Shown: positions 34,506-44,454, counted from the stretch's first letter. The stretch: DNA of 64,000 bases from Lachnospiraceae bacterium (GCA_022510745.1 JAFLSY010000009.1:62001-126000); one strand, 5' to 3'. Translations and numbers: made by a program. The notes: generated by a model from the sequence alone, not told the origin.

Positions 34506-35528
34506 ATGGGAAAAGACTTTGATCTGGTATCCTTGGGAGAACTGATGCTGCGTTTGTCCCCACCGGATAACGAAAGGATTACCAGGGGTGACACTCTTGG
34601 CAAACAGGTAGGCGGAGCGGAGATGAATGTCATTGCGGGTTCCGCCATGTTAGGATTGCGATGCGGCATTATTTCCAAGCTGCCTGCTAACGATTTAGGC
34701 ACCTATGTCAAGAACCGGGTACGCCAGTGCGGGGTCAGCGACGACTATCTGGTATACGATGAAGATAAGGATGCCAGACTGGGCGTGTATTATTATGAAA
34801 GCGGTGCCTATCCCAGGAAACCCCGCATCGTATACGACAGGAAGAATACCTCCATGAACAAGATTGATATATCCGATTATTCGGAGGATATTTACAGTTC
34901 GGCACGGTGTTTCCACACCAGCGGGATCACTCTGGCCCTAAGTGCTCAGTGCAGAAAAACCGGCATAGAGATGATCAAGCGATTCAAAGAGCAGGGGGCT
35001 TTCATTTCTTTTGATGTCAATTTCAGAGGAAATCTTTGGACCGGTGCGGAGGCAAAGGCCTGTATCGAGACCATCCTGCCCTATGTGGACATCTTTTTCT
35101 GTTCGGAGGAAACGGCGCGGCTTACCTTCTTAAAGGAGGGGGACGCAAAGAGCATTATGAAGAGCTTTGCAAAGGAGTATCCAATCTCCATTGTAGCCTC
35201 CACCCAGCGCGTGGTGCACAGTCCCAAGCGACATAGTTTCGGTTCTATCATTTACAGCGCAAAAGAAGATAAATTCTATGAGGAAGCGCCCTATGCGGAT
35301 ATTGAGGTGGTGGACAGAATCGGCAGCGGCGATGCCTATATTTCCGGCGTGCTCTACGGTCTGCTCTCCCACGAGGGAGATTATCTGAGAGCATTGGAGT
35401 ACGGCAATGCAACCAGCGCATTAAAAAACACCATTCCCGGAGATTTGCTTTCCACCGATTTGAAAGAAATAGACGGCATTATCAAGGAGCATAAGTCCAC
35501 GGGACGGATTGCCGAAATGGATAGATAA
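34506..35528 (+). CDS. PfkB-family sugar kinase (2-keto-3-deoxygluconate kinase-like)
   Basis: A 340-residue ribokinase-fold enzyme. The N-terminal motif is LGELMLRLSPP with KQVGGAEMNVIAGSAMLG (PfkB signature 1: the G-G-A-x-x-N sugar-binding segment), and the C-terminal motif DRIGSGDAYISGVLYGL is signature 2, with GSGD in place of the usual GAGD anion hole and Asp as catalytic base. LDVNFR-like DVNFRGNLW is the strand typical of KDG kinases. Substrate is inferred, probably 2-keto-3-deoxygluconate or another keto sugar acid. GGAGGGAGAG precedes ATG 34506. It sits between the mfd cluster and spoVT. Confidence 0.85.
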   Translation: MGKDFDLVSLGELMLRLSPPDNERITRGDTLGKQVGGAEMNVIAGSAMLGLRCGIISKLPANDLGTYVKNRVRQCGVSDDYLVYDEDKDARLGVYYYESGAYPRKPRIVYDRKNTSMNKIDISDYSEDIYSSARCFHTSGITLALSAQCRKTGIEMIKRFKEQGAFISFDVNFRGNLWTGAEAKACIETILPYVDIFFCSEETARLTFLKEGDAKSIMKSFAKEYPISIVASTQRVVHSPKRHSFGSIIYSAKEDKFYEEAPYADIEVVDRIGSGDAYISGVLYGLLSHEGDYLRALEYGNATSALKNTIPGDLLSTDLKEIDGIIKEHKSTGRIAEMDR

Positions 35529-35616
35529 ATTGATTTTTTAAGGTATAAAATGCCACCATTTACAGATAATAGTATCACATTTCAATTTTTACTATACCGT
35601 AAATGGAGGGAAATTT

Positions 35617-36162
35617 ATGAAAGCAACAGGCATTGTCAGAAGAATTGACGATCTCGGTCGTATTGTAATACCCAAGGAAATACGCAGAACCCTGCGTATA
35701 CGGGAAAGCGATCCACTTGAAATTTTCACGGACAGAGAAGGAGAAATTATTCTTAAAAAATATTCTCCCATCGGGGAAATGACTACTTTTGCCAGACAGT
35801 ACGCAGAGAGTCTCTCTCAGGTATCCGGACATGCGGCGCTGATAGCGGACAGGGATCAGTTTATCGCGGTAAGCGGCGGCTATAAGCATTTTCTGGGAAA
35901 GAGTATCAGCAAGCAGTTAGAGGAAAAGATCACGGAACGGGAAACCGTGATCGCCATGAAGGAAGAAAAAGAGTTTATTCCTATTACAGAGGAAGGCACC
36001 GATGAATATCAACAGGAGGCTCTGACTCCCATTATCTGTGCGGGAGATGTCATCGGGGCGGTCGTACTGTTGGAGAATGATACGAAGACAAGGTTGGGAG
36101 AAGTGGAGTATAAGCTCATTATGTCGGCAGCAGGTTTTCTGGGCAGACAGATGGAGCAGTAA
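35617..36162 (+). CDS. spoVT: Stage V sporulation protein T, AbrB family regulator
   Basis: A 181-residue transcription factor. Residues 1-50 are an AbrB-type swapped-hairpin DNA-binding domain (MKATGIVRRIDDLGRIVIPK, EIRRTLRIRESDPLEIF), and about 60-181 a GAF-like domain (HAALIADRDQFIAVSGG, IICAGDVIGAVVLLEND). This is the SpoVT layout, which controls forespore sigma-G genes. It implies a spore former. GGAGGG lies 9 bases upstream of ATG 35617. A terminator follows. Confidence 0.93.
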   Translation: MKATGIVRRIDDLGRIVIPKEIRRTLRIRESDPLEIFTDREGEIILKKYSPIGEMTTFARQYAESLSQVSGHAALIADRDQFIAVSGGYKHFLGKSISKQLEEKITERETVIAMKEEKEFIPITEEGTDEYQQEALTPIICAGDVIGAVVLLENDTKTRLGEVEYKLIMSAAGFLGRQMEQ

Positions 36163-36192
36163 ACAGATATAAAAAGTAGTGTTTGTGGATGG

Positions 36193-36215
36193 CGGACTCT
36201 TTAGAGTCCGTTTTT
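36193..36215 (+). terminator. Terminator after spoVT
   Basis: CGGACTC-TTTA-GAGTCCG (36193-36210) followed by T5. Confidence 0.9.
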
Positions 36216-36391
36216 CCATTTATTAATGAGAACTTTTGATACGCAGAAGGGCACAATAGATTTAGTGGTATTGTGCGGGGGAATGTGATAAAATACAAAA
36301 GATAACGAAAATCAGACTGGGAAAATGAGCGTCAGTTACAGTATATGCCGTGGGAAAGGCTTATCATACAAAGGAAAGGGTACTGATTATT

Positions 36392-37765
36392 ATGAAAACA
36401 ACAATAGAGGAGCTTCTACGGCAAAAGGAAACAGTGAAGAAAGATACGGTATACGTGCTGGCAGCCGAAGAAATCAATTGCTCTCCGGTGACTGCCGGTG
36501 ATTTTTTCCGAATAGAGGATGCTGGCAGGTGGCAGGGAGATTTCTGGATAGACGAGCTTTATGAGCAGAAGTTGAGGGAAAAAGAGAAGGATTCTGCCTA
36601 CCAGGTGCTATTGGCACAATTAGAGAAAGTCAAGAGCCAGATTGTAGAAATAAAGGAGGAAGATCCAAAAGGTTATGGACATATGATCCAGATCCACGAG
36701 CTGCGATCTGTAAAGCATAGCATCGAGAAAGCCATGGAGAATCTGAGAAGCTTTTATCAAACAGAGGTGGAGTCGGAGCTGGAAAAAGAATATCAGATTT
36801 GTAACAGACGTGTGCTGACCTATAAGAATACCGTAAGTATCGGCTGCTTTCAGGATGTGGAGAGACAGGTAGCTGCCTTTGGAAAGGTGAAGCTTGCATG
36901 GATTCGAAAACAGCCGTTGCTTCTGCGGAATATAAGCGCTATCAGGAAGGCGGTGGATGAGCAGGCTCCCATCGGTCTGGTAGGTGGACCCTGCCTGTTT
37001 GGGGTGTATGAGGTGGAAATTCTTGTAAATCATTTTGACGGAAGTTGTTTCTGTTACGATTTCAGCAGCGGACATCATTATGAAAGGGTTGGAAACACTA
37101 ACATTTCCTTCGCTGATCATGTGGAGAAGCATTTACAGGAGATTGAAAGTATTCACTTTCGGAATTGGAAAAATGGAGTGACATCGCAGGAGTATGAAAG
37201 TCTGGAAGTACTGTTTGCCGTAGGGGAGGCTCTAGAGGCGAAGGTGGCGATTCCGATACCCGATATTTCTTATATAAAATATCTGTCAACGGTCATGGCG
37301 CCGCTTGACAGCGCGATCAGGGAACAGGCTGTAGAAGAGTTCCGGATACTGGCACATAAAATAGCAGATTTCTATTTAGAACGGATTGAGGAATTAAAGT
37401 GCAAATACCCTAATGTAGAAATAAGGGTACTCCATGATAGAAATAAAGAGGACTGTGAGGAATTCCATGCAAAACGGGAGGTTTTCTTTCGGAAATCAAG
37501 CTTAGTCCGCAGGCTGACTGCAAAGAGAGAGAAGACCGATGCCGTATTTGATTACATATCTATGCTTGCACTGCCTTTTTATTTCTGGGAGACGCCTTAT
37601 GTGATACAAATAGATAATCTGGATGAGACAGATTCCTATCGGAAATGCAGAAAAGTTCATAAAAATGCTTTTTCCCTGTCAGCGATCCTCTACTCCGAAA
37701 AAATCAGTGCCAATGGAAAAGATACAATATTTAATGCACCGTTAGTATATAAAGATTATATGTAG
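36392..37765 (+). CDS. Unknown soluble protein paired with the propeller/MFS fusion
   Basis: A 457-residue protein without signal or membrane helices. A basic and acidic coiled-coil-like stretch spans about 50-125 (ELYEQKLREKEKDSAYQVLL, KHSIEKAMENLRSFYQTEVE), followed by an alpha/beta part with GLVGGPCLFGVYEVEILV and DGSCFCYDFSSGHHYER, and a C-terminal stretch with FRKSSLVRRLTAKREK and PFYFWETPYVIQIDNL. No family recognised. I use ATG 36392, preceded by AAGGAAAGGG, over the upstream 36350. The stop is 28 bases before the start of the MFS fusion, so the two are likely one operon and may act together. The upstream 36216-36391 has a possible promoter (no strong boxes). Confidence 0.6.
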   Translation: MKTTIEELLRQKETVKKDTVYVLAAEEINCSPVTAGDFFRIEDAGRWQGDFWIDELYEQKLREKEKDSAYQVLLAQLEKVKSQIVEIKEEDPKGYGHMIQIHELRSVKHSIEKAMENLRSFYQTEVESELEKEYQICNRRVLTYKNTVSIGCFQDVERQVAAFGKVKLAWIRKQPLLLRNISAIRKAVDEQAPIGLVGGPCLFGVYEVEILVNHFDGSCFCYDFSSGHHYERVGNTNISFADHVEKHLQEIESIHFRNWKNGVTSQEYESLEVLFAVGEALEAKVAIPIPDISYIKYLSTVMAPLDSAIREQAVEEFRILAHKIADFYLERIEELKCKYPNVEIRVLHDRNKEDCEEFHAKREVFFRKSSLVRRLTAKREKTDAVFDYISMLALPFYFWETPYVIQIDNLDETDSYRKCRKVHKNAFSLSAILYSEKISANGKDTIFNAPLVYKDYM

Positions 37766-37793
37766 TTTCATAAAATGAGAGGATGATATATTT

Positions 37794-40700
37794 GTGAAAG
37801 TGTTAAGAAAACTAAAGCGCTATTTTATCCAAAAAAAGTTTCTTAAAATGGATATGTTAATGCTTATTCTTCTTTTGCTCGGAGTATGTGGGTATCTGGC
37901 CGGGAATACATGGTATAACCTCCTGCCCGATCGGGAAGTTGTATTGAGCAATCCCTATCTGGTGCAGGCGGACCGAAACGGAAATACCTTTGTGATAGAC
38001 AATGAACGTTCCCGTGTGGTTAAAATCAATGAGAGTATGCAGATAGAATACATGCTTAAGAGCAATCTGGAGGAAGCGGACTCCTTCTGGTATGCAGAGG
38101 ATATCGCATTCGGTTCGGATGGCACCACCTATCTTTTGGATTCGAGCTGGGATGACACGGGCGCCGCTGTGGGAAGGGAGTGTATTCTTGCCTATGACGT
38201 GGACGGGAAATATGCAGATACCCTGCTGGATATTACATATGAGGACGAATTTGTCGATAAACATAAGCTCTTTGCGCTGACATTTTGGGAAAACGCATTG
38301 TATTATGTGGAATCAGAACGGGAAGGGTTTGCGTTATTCTGCCTTTCTCTTCAGACCGGAGAAGTCGAGGAAATCGCTTTTTATGAATATGATAATGCAT
38401 TTAATTTGATTCAGGATTATGCTATTGATAAAGAAGGTGCTACTGTATATGCCTTAGATAAAAGAGGCAGGATACTAAAGGGAAGTGAGGGGGACTTAAA
38501 GCTTTTGTACGATATCGCCCAGGATGCAGATTATGCGGGACAGACTGCCTTTTATCGCATTGCTGTTGATGGAGAAGGAACCATCTATGCAACGGATATC
38601 AGACAAAACAAGATATATAGCTATACAGAAGGTAGTGACAGCCTTGCTGTCTATATGGATGAAGGTATCGTTATGAGCATTTCAGCGGCATGGCAGGAGG
38701 ACGGAAGCTCCGTGTTGGGTATCCTGTTTAACAACGGAATCCGGATGTGTCATGTGCCGACAGGAGAGCAGGCGGACAGTGAGATGCCCAATGCATGGAA
38801 AACCACTGCATGGGCGGAAATAAAAGGAGATACCTTTGTCAAATCAGCCGGCTATTTACTTCGGGAGACCGGCTTTCAACTGTCAGTGCTGGCGATAACT
38901 CTGGGAGCCTTATGGTTATTATTGAGGATTGTGATTTTTGTTGCAAGGGTGAAGCTGTCGGCTGTGCAGAAGAACGGTATGCTGGCTGCCGGGACAGCTG
39001 TAATCGTGACAATCATCATAGTTTTTCAGCTATTGAGTCAGTTTGCTAAAATTTATCAGGAAGAGCTGATGAACAAGCTGTATATTATTGCGCATACCAT
39101 CAGCGGAATGGTAGATGGAGACAGCCTTGGACGAATTCGTACCTCTGAAGATTATATGGGTGAAGATTATCAGGAATTGATGCGTGTTTTGGATCGAGGA
39201 TTGAACAGACAAGACCCCTTGGTTCAGGAAATGTATTGTAATGTGCTGCGGTATGAGGATGGGCAAGGATTTGCCATCGCGTACCAGGATAATTCCATCG
39301 GTACCTATTTCCCTAGGGGAGAGGATGAAAGCCTTGATCTTGCACTTGCATTTGAGACAGGAGAAGAGTCCCGTAATGAAGTCAAAGATGCTACCGGTTC
39401 CTATATATATGTCTGGTCGCCTGTTCTGGATAAGGACGGCGAAGTGGTGGGGGTCATAGAGGTCGGGATGACTACCTATATCATCAGCAGCAGTGTTGCG
39501 GAAATGAGACAATCAGTAATCATCACTCTAGTGCTGGTAGTGCTGATCATGTTGTTCTTGTTCGGAGAAGTCTTATCGTTCTTTAATCAGAGGGCAAAAT
39601 ACCGTGTGGAGCAGAAGCAATCGAAAGAAAAGACGTATAGAAGAGTTCCTTTGCATTTACTGCGCCTGAGTATTTTTATAACCTATACCGCATTTAATAT
39701 AGCGAGTTCTTTCCTGCCCGTATATGCCGCAAGCTTTGTAACGGATGATTTAGGGCTCCCTCGGGAATTGGCAGCATCTCTTCCGATTACCTTGAACCTT
39801 ATTTTTGTGGGTGTAACATCTCTGTTCTGTGCGCCGTTATTGAAGCGTTTTTCTTTCCGAAGTGTGGCTGCTGTCAGTGCGGGAATCAGTATGTTGGGTG
39901 ACCTGACGCTGTTTTTGGGACATAGCTATCTGTTTATCGTGTTCGGATTGGTTTTAAACGGTATTGGTATGGGACTGATCACAAACTCTATCAATATGTT
40001 TATTGCAAGTATTTCAGAGGATGAGGTAAAGCAGGAGGGTTTTTCTCTATTCAATGCAGGAAGCCTTTCCGGTATCAACTGCGGTATGATACTTGGCGCA
40101 TCTTTAGCCGGTGTTTTGGGACAGAGAACTGTATTTACCTGCTCGGCTGCGGCCTGGGGCTTGGCAGCAGTGTTGTTCTTGATTATGGGAATACATATGG
40201 GAACGCTTCAAAAGGAGGAACGAACCAAAGAAAAAGGAGTGGGGGCCTTCCTGACATCCAGAGGGGTTATCCCTTATATGCTCCTAATTCAGTTCCCTTA
40301 TGTGGTAATCAATAGTTTTGTGTTTTATTATGTACCGATCTATGGGGACGCCCATGGATTCAGTGAAACGGTCGTATGCTTGTTCCTGATGTTAAATTCC
40401 CTATGCAGTGTTTACCTGAGTGTTCCGGTAACAAACCTTATGAAGAACCGGCTTGGAATGGGCAGTATATATCTGTCGAGCGCAATATCCCTTGCTGCAT
40501 TGCTGCTGTTTGGTTTCAACAGTACTGTTCCAATGCTGATCGTGGTGTTGCTGCTTTTAGGATTTGCAGGAAGCTTTGCCATCGCTGTCCGCCGGTTGTA
40601 TTTCACGAATCTGCGAGGTGTTCAGGAATATGGAGAAGAATCAGCCATGGGTGTTTATAACCTAATGGAAAGTGTGGGAGAATCTGCAGGTCCCATTTTG

Positions 40701-40823
40701 TTCAGTTCGATCATGGGCGCTGCAAATCCTCTGACCGGCCTGGCTGCTTTTGCGGTTTGCGCAGGTGCTATGAATGCTGTTTATGGAGGTATGTTTGGTT
40801 TCCGAAAGGCTGAAAAAAGTTGA
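37794..40823 (+). CDS. Beta-propeller / Cache-like sensor / MFS transporter fusion
   Basis: A 1009-residue membrane protein. It starts at GTG 37794 with GAGGATG 9 to 15 bases upstream. A helix at about 18-38 leads into an extracellular region (about 45-350) with repeated D-x-x-G-x-x-Y/Y-x-x-D blades (VQADRNGNTFVIDNERSR, GSDGTTYLLD, VDGEGTIYATD), a beta-propeller or NHL-like fold. Two helices follow (about 363-387, 395-415), then a second extracellular part (about 420-570) with KDATGSYIYVWSPVLDKDGE and VVGVIEVGMT, as in Cache sensors, a helix near 573-592, and from about 618 a 12-helix major facilitator domain (SLPITLNLIFVGVTSLFC, FGLVLNGIGMGLITNS). Signal input and a full transporter in one chain is very unusual. 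Substrate unknown. Confidence 0.75.
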   Translation: MKVLRKLKRYFIQKKFLKMDMLMLILLLLGVCGYLAGNTWYNLLPDREVVLSNPYLVQADRNGNTFVIDNERSRVVKINESMQIEYMLKSNLEEADSFWYAEDIAFGSDGTTYLLDSSWDDTGAAVGRECILAYDVDGKYADTLLDITYEDEFVDKHKLFALTFWENALYYVESEREGFALFCLSLQTGEVEEIAFYEYDNAFNLIQDYAIDKEGATVYALDKRGRILKGSEGDLKLLYDIAQDADYAGQTAFYRIAVDGEGTIYATDIRQNKIYSYTEGSDSLAVYMDEGIVMSISAAWQEDGSSVLGILFNNGIRMCHVPTGEQADSEMPNAWKTTAWAEIKGDTFVKSAGYLLRETGFQLSVLAITLGALWLLLRIVIFVARVKLSAVQKNGMLAAGTAVIVTIIIVFQLLSQFAKIYQEELMNKLYIIAHTISGMVDGDSLGRIRTSEDYMGEDYQELMRVLDRGLNRQDPLVQEMYCNVLRYEDGQGFAIAYQDNSIGTYFPRGEDESLDLALAFETGEESRNEVKDATGSYIYVWSPVLDKDGEVVGVIEVGMTTYIISSSVAEMRQSVIITLVLVVLIMLFLFGEVLSFFNQRAKYRVEQKQSKEKTYRRVPLHLLRLSIFITYTAFNIASSFLPVYAASFVTDDLGLPRELAASLPITLNLIFVGVTSLFCAPLLKRFSFRSVAAVSAGISMLGDLTLFLGHSYLFIVFGLVLNGIGMGLITNSINMFIASISEDEVKQEGFSLFNAGSLSGINCGMILGASLAGVLGQRTVFTCSAAAWGLAAVLFLIMGIHMGTLQKEERTKEKGVGAFLTSRGVIPYMLLIQFPYVVINSFVFYYVPIYGDAHGFSETVVCLFLMLNSLCSVYLSVPVTNLMKNRLGMGSIYLSSAISLAALLLFGFNSTVPMLIVVLLLLGFAGSFAIAVRRLYFTNLRGVQEYGEESAMGVYNLMESVGESAGPILFSSIMGAANPLTGLAAFAVCAGAMNAVYGGMFGFRKAEKS

Positions 40824-40824
40824 T

Positions 40825-42279
40825 CTATTTCTCCCCCATCTGATTTAAAAGCTGAATCTTCATATCGTACAGCTTTTGTGACAGATCCACATATACCTGA
40901 TGGGGATTAATGAGACGTCGGGTTTCGGGCCAGAGGGTATCTAACTCCTTCTGGCAGATATCACGGATTTCCATTACCTTAGGAGAGGTATAACAGCACT
41001 CACCCTGCTTAAAGACAGGTACCATCAACTCTCTAAGCGTATAGCTGCCGCCTGCCAGACGGGTCTTTTTCCAAGGCTCTAAAGGGTCGAATAACAGCAG
41101 GGGCTGCTGTTCGTCAAAATGCTCCTCTACCAGACAGATCAGATCCGCTTTGATTTTTCCGGATTCCTTCTCATAGACCCGATAAATCGTTTTGTTGCCG
41201 GGATTGGTGACCTTTTCGCTGTTTTCCGACAGCTTGATCTTGGGAATGAAATTTCCGTTCCCATCCTGTATAGCCGCCAGTTTATAGACGCCGCCGAAAG
41301 AAGGGCAGTCCTTGGAAGTGATCAGGTTTGTCCCCACACCCCAGGAAGTGATCTTAGCGCCCTGAACCTTTAAGCTGTCGATCAGAAACTCGTCCAAATC
41401 GTTGGAAGCCGAAATGATCGCATCCGGGAAACCTGCCTCGTCCAGCATTTTTCTAGCCTTTTTGGATAAATAAGCCAAATCTCCGCTGTCCAGTCTAATA
41501 CCGTACTTTGTCATGGGAACACCTGCTTCCCGCATTTCCCGGAATACGCGGATAGCGTTGGGAACACCGGATTTTAAGGTGTCGTAGGTATCCACTAACA
41601 GTATGCAGGCCGAAGGGTAGATATCCGCATAGGTTTTAAATGCGGTGTATTCATCAGGGAAACTCATGATCCAGCTGTGAGCATGGGTGCCGCTGACGGG
41701 AACATCAAACAGGCGGCCTGCCAGCACATTGCTGGTACCGATGCAGCCGCCGATCATGGCAGCCCTGGCGCCGTAGGTACCGGCATCCGGACCCTGCGCA
41801 CGGCGCAGACCGAACTCCATGATACCGTCACCCTGTGCGGCAAAGCAGACTCTGGCGGCTTTGGTAGCAATCAGACTCTGGTGATTGAGGATGTTCAGAA
41901 TTGCGGTTTCTACCAGCTGAGCCTGCATGATAGGTGCAATAACCTTGATCATAGGCTCTCTGGGAAACATAACGCTGCCTTCCGGAATGGCATAAATATC
42001 TCCCGTAAAACGGAACTCCTTTAGATATTCCAGAAAATCATCTTCAAAAATCCCCAGACTCCGAAGATATTTTATATCCTCCGCTTCAAAATGAAGATTC
42101 CTAATATAATCGATTACCTGCTCCAGTCCCGCGGCTATTGCATAGCCGCCGCCACAGGGATTATTGCGATAAAAAGCGTCGAAAATAACGGTTTCATTCT
42201 TGTCTTTGTTTTTAAAATATCCCTGCATCATGGTAAGCTCATAGAGATCCGTAAGCAGAGTAAGATTTTGATTGTTCAT
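40825..42279 (-). CDS. pncB: Nicotinate phosphoribosyltransferase
   Basis: A 484-residue enzyme of the NAD salvage pathway, joining nicotinate and PRPP with ATP. Conserved segments: TDLYELTMMQGYF at the N terminus, EFGLRRAQGPDAGT with the catalytic His region nearby in VSGTHAHSWIMSF, and GIRLDSGDLAYLSKKAR as the PRPP/phosphate site. Length is normal. ATG 42279 has AAGGAA 8 to 13 bases upstream; two further in-frame starts upstream lack a ribosome site. Converges with the MFS fusion, 1 base apart. Its PRPP comes from prs in this window. Confidence 0.93.
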   Translation of the reverse strand: MNNQNLTLLTDLYELTMMQGYFKNKDKNETVIFDAFYRNNPCGGGYAIAAGLEQVIDYIRNLHFEAEDIKYLRSLGIFEDDFLEYLKEFRFTGDIYAIPEGSVMFPREPMIKVIAPIMQAQLVETAILNILNHQSLIATKAARVCFAAQGDGIMEFGLRRAQGPDAGTYGARAAMIGGCIGTSNVLAGRLFDVPVSGTHAHSWIMSFPDEYTAFKTYADIYPSACILLVDTYDTLKSGVPNAIRVFREMREAGVPMTKYGIRLDSGDLAYLSKKARKMLDEAGFPDAIISASNDLDEFLIDSLKVQGAKITSWGVGTNLITSKDCPSFGGVYKLAAIQDGNGNFIPKIKLSENSEKVTNPGNKTIYRVYEKESGKIKADLICLVEEHFDEQQPLLLFDPLEPWKKTRLAGGSYTLRELMVPVFKQGECCYTSPKVMEIRDICQKELDTLWPETRRLINPHQVYVDLSQKLYDMKIQLLNQMGEK

Positions 42280-42323
42280 TTTGACATTCCTTTCCAAGTA
42301 GATATTTTGTATCCAAAGCGATA

Positions 42324-43607
42324 TTAGATTACTACCTGATTCCTTCCGTTTTCTTTGCCGTAGTAAAGCTTATTGTCGGCAGTCTGCAGCAGAGCTCTCA
42401 TGTGACTGTTTACACCGCCTTCGGCCAGACCAAAGGTCATGGTAATATGTATGCTCTGTTCCTCGTATATAATTTCCTGTTTCCGGATTTCCTCTAACAG
42501 GGCTTCTGTCTGCTCTCTGGCGGAATCCAGATCGTCATTGTCATAGACAAACAGAAATTCCTCGCCGCCCCAGCGGGCTACAAAGCCTTTGCCGGTCATA
42601 TGCTTCTTTAAAAGATAGGCTACTCTCTTTAGTACTAAATCCCCGCATTCGTGTCCGTAAGTATCGTTTACGGATTTGAAGAAATCAATATCGCCAATAG
42701 CGATTACAAACGGAGTGCCGTAGAGATTGGCATGAGCCTGTACCTGCCTCAAATGTTTATCGGCATAACGACGGTTGTTGAGCTCAGTCAGGGTATCCTG
42801 TTCCACTAAAGTGCGCAAAGCACTTTGCATATAGATGGCTGCATACCCCATATCACTTAACTCGTCGCCCCGTTTTAAGACACCGGGGTCTAACTCGGCG
42901 CCCAGATTACCCGTGGATACCTTGGATAGGAAAACCCGGATCTTCTGCAGTGAGGTAGTCAGTTTGCGTGTATAGGACGAAGATGTGATGATCACGACCA
43001 CTATGCTGCCGAGTGTAATAAACATTGCAGGAAGTACAGCAGATTTAACAGCTGCATTCACATCGGCACAGGGCTTGCCTGCATATACCATGCCCACGAT
43101 CGTCTTGTCCGAATTTCGCAAAGGCGCGTAGTAGGAAAAATATTCATTGTCAAAAATAGTGGTTTTGGTGTAAAAATGAGGCTGGCCGGTGGTCAGTACG
43201 TCCCGTATCACTAAAGTGTTGGCACCGCTGCCTATGATGCGGTTTCCGTCTTCATCGCAGATGGTCGTCAAGATACGGGTATCTTCATAAAAAATGGTGA
43301 TTTCCATCTGGGAATCGGCTTTGATCTGGTCAATGATGGAATAGTCAAAAGTAATGGCCCGGTCGCCTTTGAATAACTCAAAAGCTTCCGTACCCTCCAA
43401 ATGGTAATCGCCCGGATACAGAAGGTCATAGGCCAGCATAACGGCGTCGGTCATGTTTTTTAAATCTTCCTCAACCTGCGCATGCATGGCGGATGCAGTT
43501 GTGTGGTAACAGACGAACGTAATGATTAAACCCAATATAAGAAGCGGAATCAAATTCATAGCCTGCAGAGATAAGTATATCTGCCCGTTCTTTTTCGGTA
43601 GTTTCAT
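42324..43607 (-). CDS. Membrane diguanylate cyclase with Cache-like sensor
   Basis: A 427-residue c-di-GMP synthase. A helix (about 16-36) leads into an extracellular single-Cache-like domain (about 40-185; MEITIFYEDTRILTTICDED, FSYYAPLRNSDKTIVGMVYAG), then a second helix (about 190-212), a HAMP-like linker and the GGDEF domain (about 262-427) with active site ARWGGEEFLFV (GGEEF), substrate motif IGDIDFFKSVNDTYGHECGD and NRRYADKHLRQ. No RxxD inhibition site five residues before GGEEF is visible, so feedback by c-di-GMP is probably lost. GGAGG lies 8 bases before ATG 43607. Sensing ligand unknown. Confidence 0.9.
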   Translation of the reverse strand: MKLPKKNGQIYLSLQAMNLIPLLILGLIITFVCYHTTASAMHAQVEEDLKNMTDAVMLAYDLLYPGDYHLEGTEAFELFKGDRAITFDYSIIDQIKADSQMEITIFYEDTRILTTICDEDGNRIIGSGANTLVIRDVLTTGQPHFYTKTTIFDNEYFSYYAPLRNSDKTIVGMVYAGKPCADVNAAVKSAVLPAMFITLGSIVVVIITSSSYTRKLTTSLQKIRVFLSKVSTGNLGAELDPGVLKRGDELSDMGYAAIYMQSALRTLVEQDTLTELNNRRYADKHLRQVQAHANLYGTPFVIAIGDIDFFKSVNDTYGHECGDLVLKRVAYLLKKHMTGKGFVARWGGEEFLFVYDNDDLDSAREQTEALLEEIRKQEIIYEEQSIHITMTFGLAEGGVNSHMRALLQTADNKLYYGKENGRNQVVI

Positions 43608-43688
43608 GGCGCATCCTCCCAGATTATATGAAAAATTATACTACAAAAGTATGGAATAGCGCAAGAGCGGTATATAGTATGGAATGAA

Positions 43689-43727
43689 TGGACAAAACAA
43701 AACAATTCAGATATAATTTGTTTTGTT
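43689..43727 (+). promoter_or_regulatory. Promoter with flanking 10-bp inverted repeat
   Basis: TGGACA (43689-43694), 17 bp, TATAAT (43712-43717). AACAAAACAA (43696-43705) and TTGTTTTGTT (43718-43727) are perfect complements around the -10 box, consistent with repressor control of the membrane protein gene that follows. Confidence 0.55.
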
Positions 43728-43779
43728 AGCAGTATCATTACAAAATAACATGAGTTCATATCAGAAGGGGAGAGTGGAA

Positions 43780-44454
43780 TTGGGAGATAATCTGGATAAT
43801 ATAAGAATGCTGGATGCAAAGGTGGGCAATAGAAAAATATTCATGCTTTGGCCGGGAGTTATAGCGCTGTTGTTTCTCTTTGTACTTTTGTTTGTGGCGC
43901 TTCGCATGGATCCGCCTTCGGGAAATGCCGGTGCTGCCGGTCAACTCTGGAGTACGTACGGCTTCCTTGTGACACTGTATATCATAGCAGGGGTTATGCT
44001 TTTTGTCGTTTCGCGGACAGGACCGGATATCTCCATCAGCAGCATGACCCCGGAGGAGCAGGCCAGAGTCAATGCGGACTGCGTAACAGGGTATCGGTTT
44101 GGCGACGTTATCATCTGCAGGGACTGTCTTTTGATACCCACCGCAGGCACACGGGTATCAGCGGTGCATTTTAGAGATCTGCTGTGGATCTATGCCGATA
44201 AGAAGTGGATTCGGTATGCCACCCGCAAGAACGGGATAATCAATGCTGCACCCCGTAAGGATAAATTTTTTCCGAAGAACCTCGGCCCTCGGTTGGATGA
44301 AGATGGCTTTTATAAAGTCATGCAGCAATTTCTGCCTTGGTGCTTTTATGGGAAAACACCGGAGGTGGATGCGATGCTTCGCAGGAATTTCCCTCAGCTG
44401 ATACGGACGGTAGATGAGCGGCGGGCCGCATTCTTTGCGTCCCAAACACAATAA
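43780..44454 (+). CDS. Membrane protein of unknown function
   Basis: A 224-residue protein with two helices near 20-42 (KIFMLWPGVIALLFLFVLLF) and 66-84 (YGFLVTLYIIAGVMLFVVS), then a roughly 140-residue cytoplasmic part with a beta-rich PH/YcxB-like look (GDVIICRDCLLIPTAGTRVS, VHFRDLLWIYADKKW) and a helical tail. The start is uncertain: TTG 43780 has AGGGGAG 7 bases upstream, while ATG 43750 and TTG 43723 do not, and 43723 lies at the promoter start site. I see no family name, and the role is unknown. A T-box promoter follows within 10 bases. Confidence 0.6.
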   Translation: MGDNLDNIRMLDAKVGNRKIFMLWPGVIALLFLFVLLFVALRMDPPSGNAGAAGQLWSTYGFLVTLYIIAGVMLFVVSRTGPDISISSMTPEEQARVNADCVTGYRFGDVIICRDCLLIPTAGTRVSAVHFRDLLWIYADKKWIRYATRKNGIINAAPRKDKFFPKNLGPRLDEDGFYKVMQQFLPWCFYGKTPEVDAMLRRNFPQLIRTVDERRAAFFASQTQ

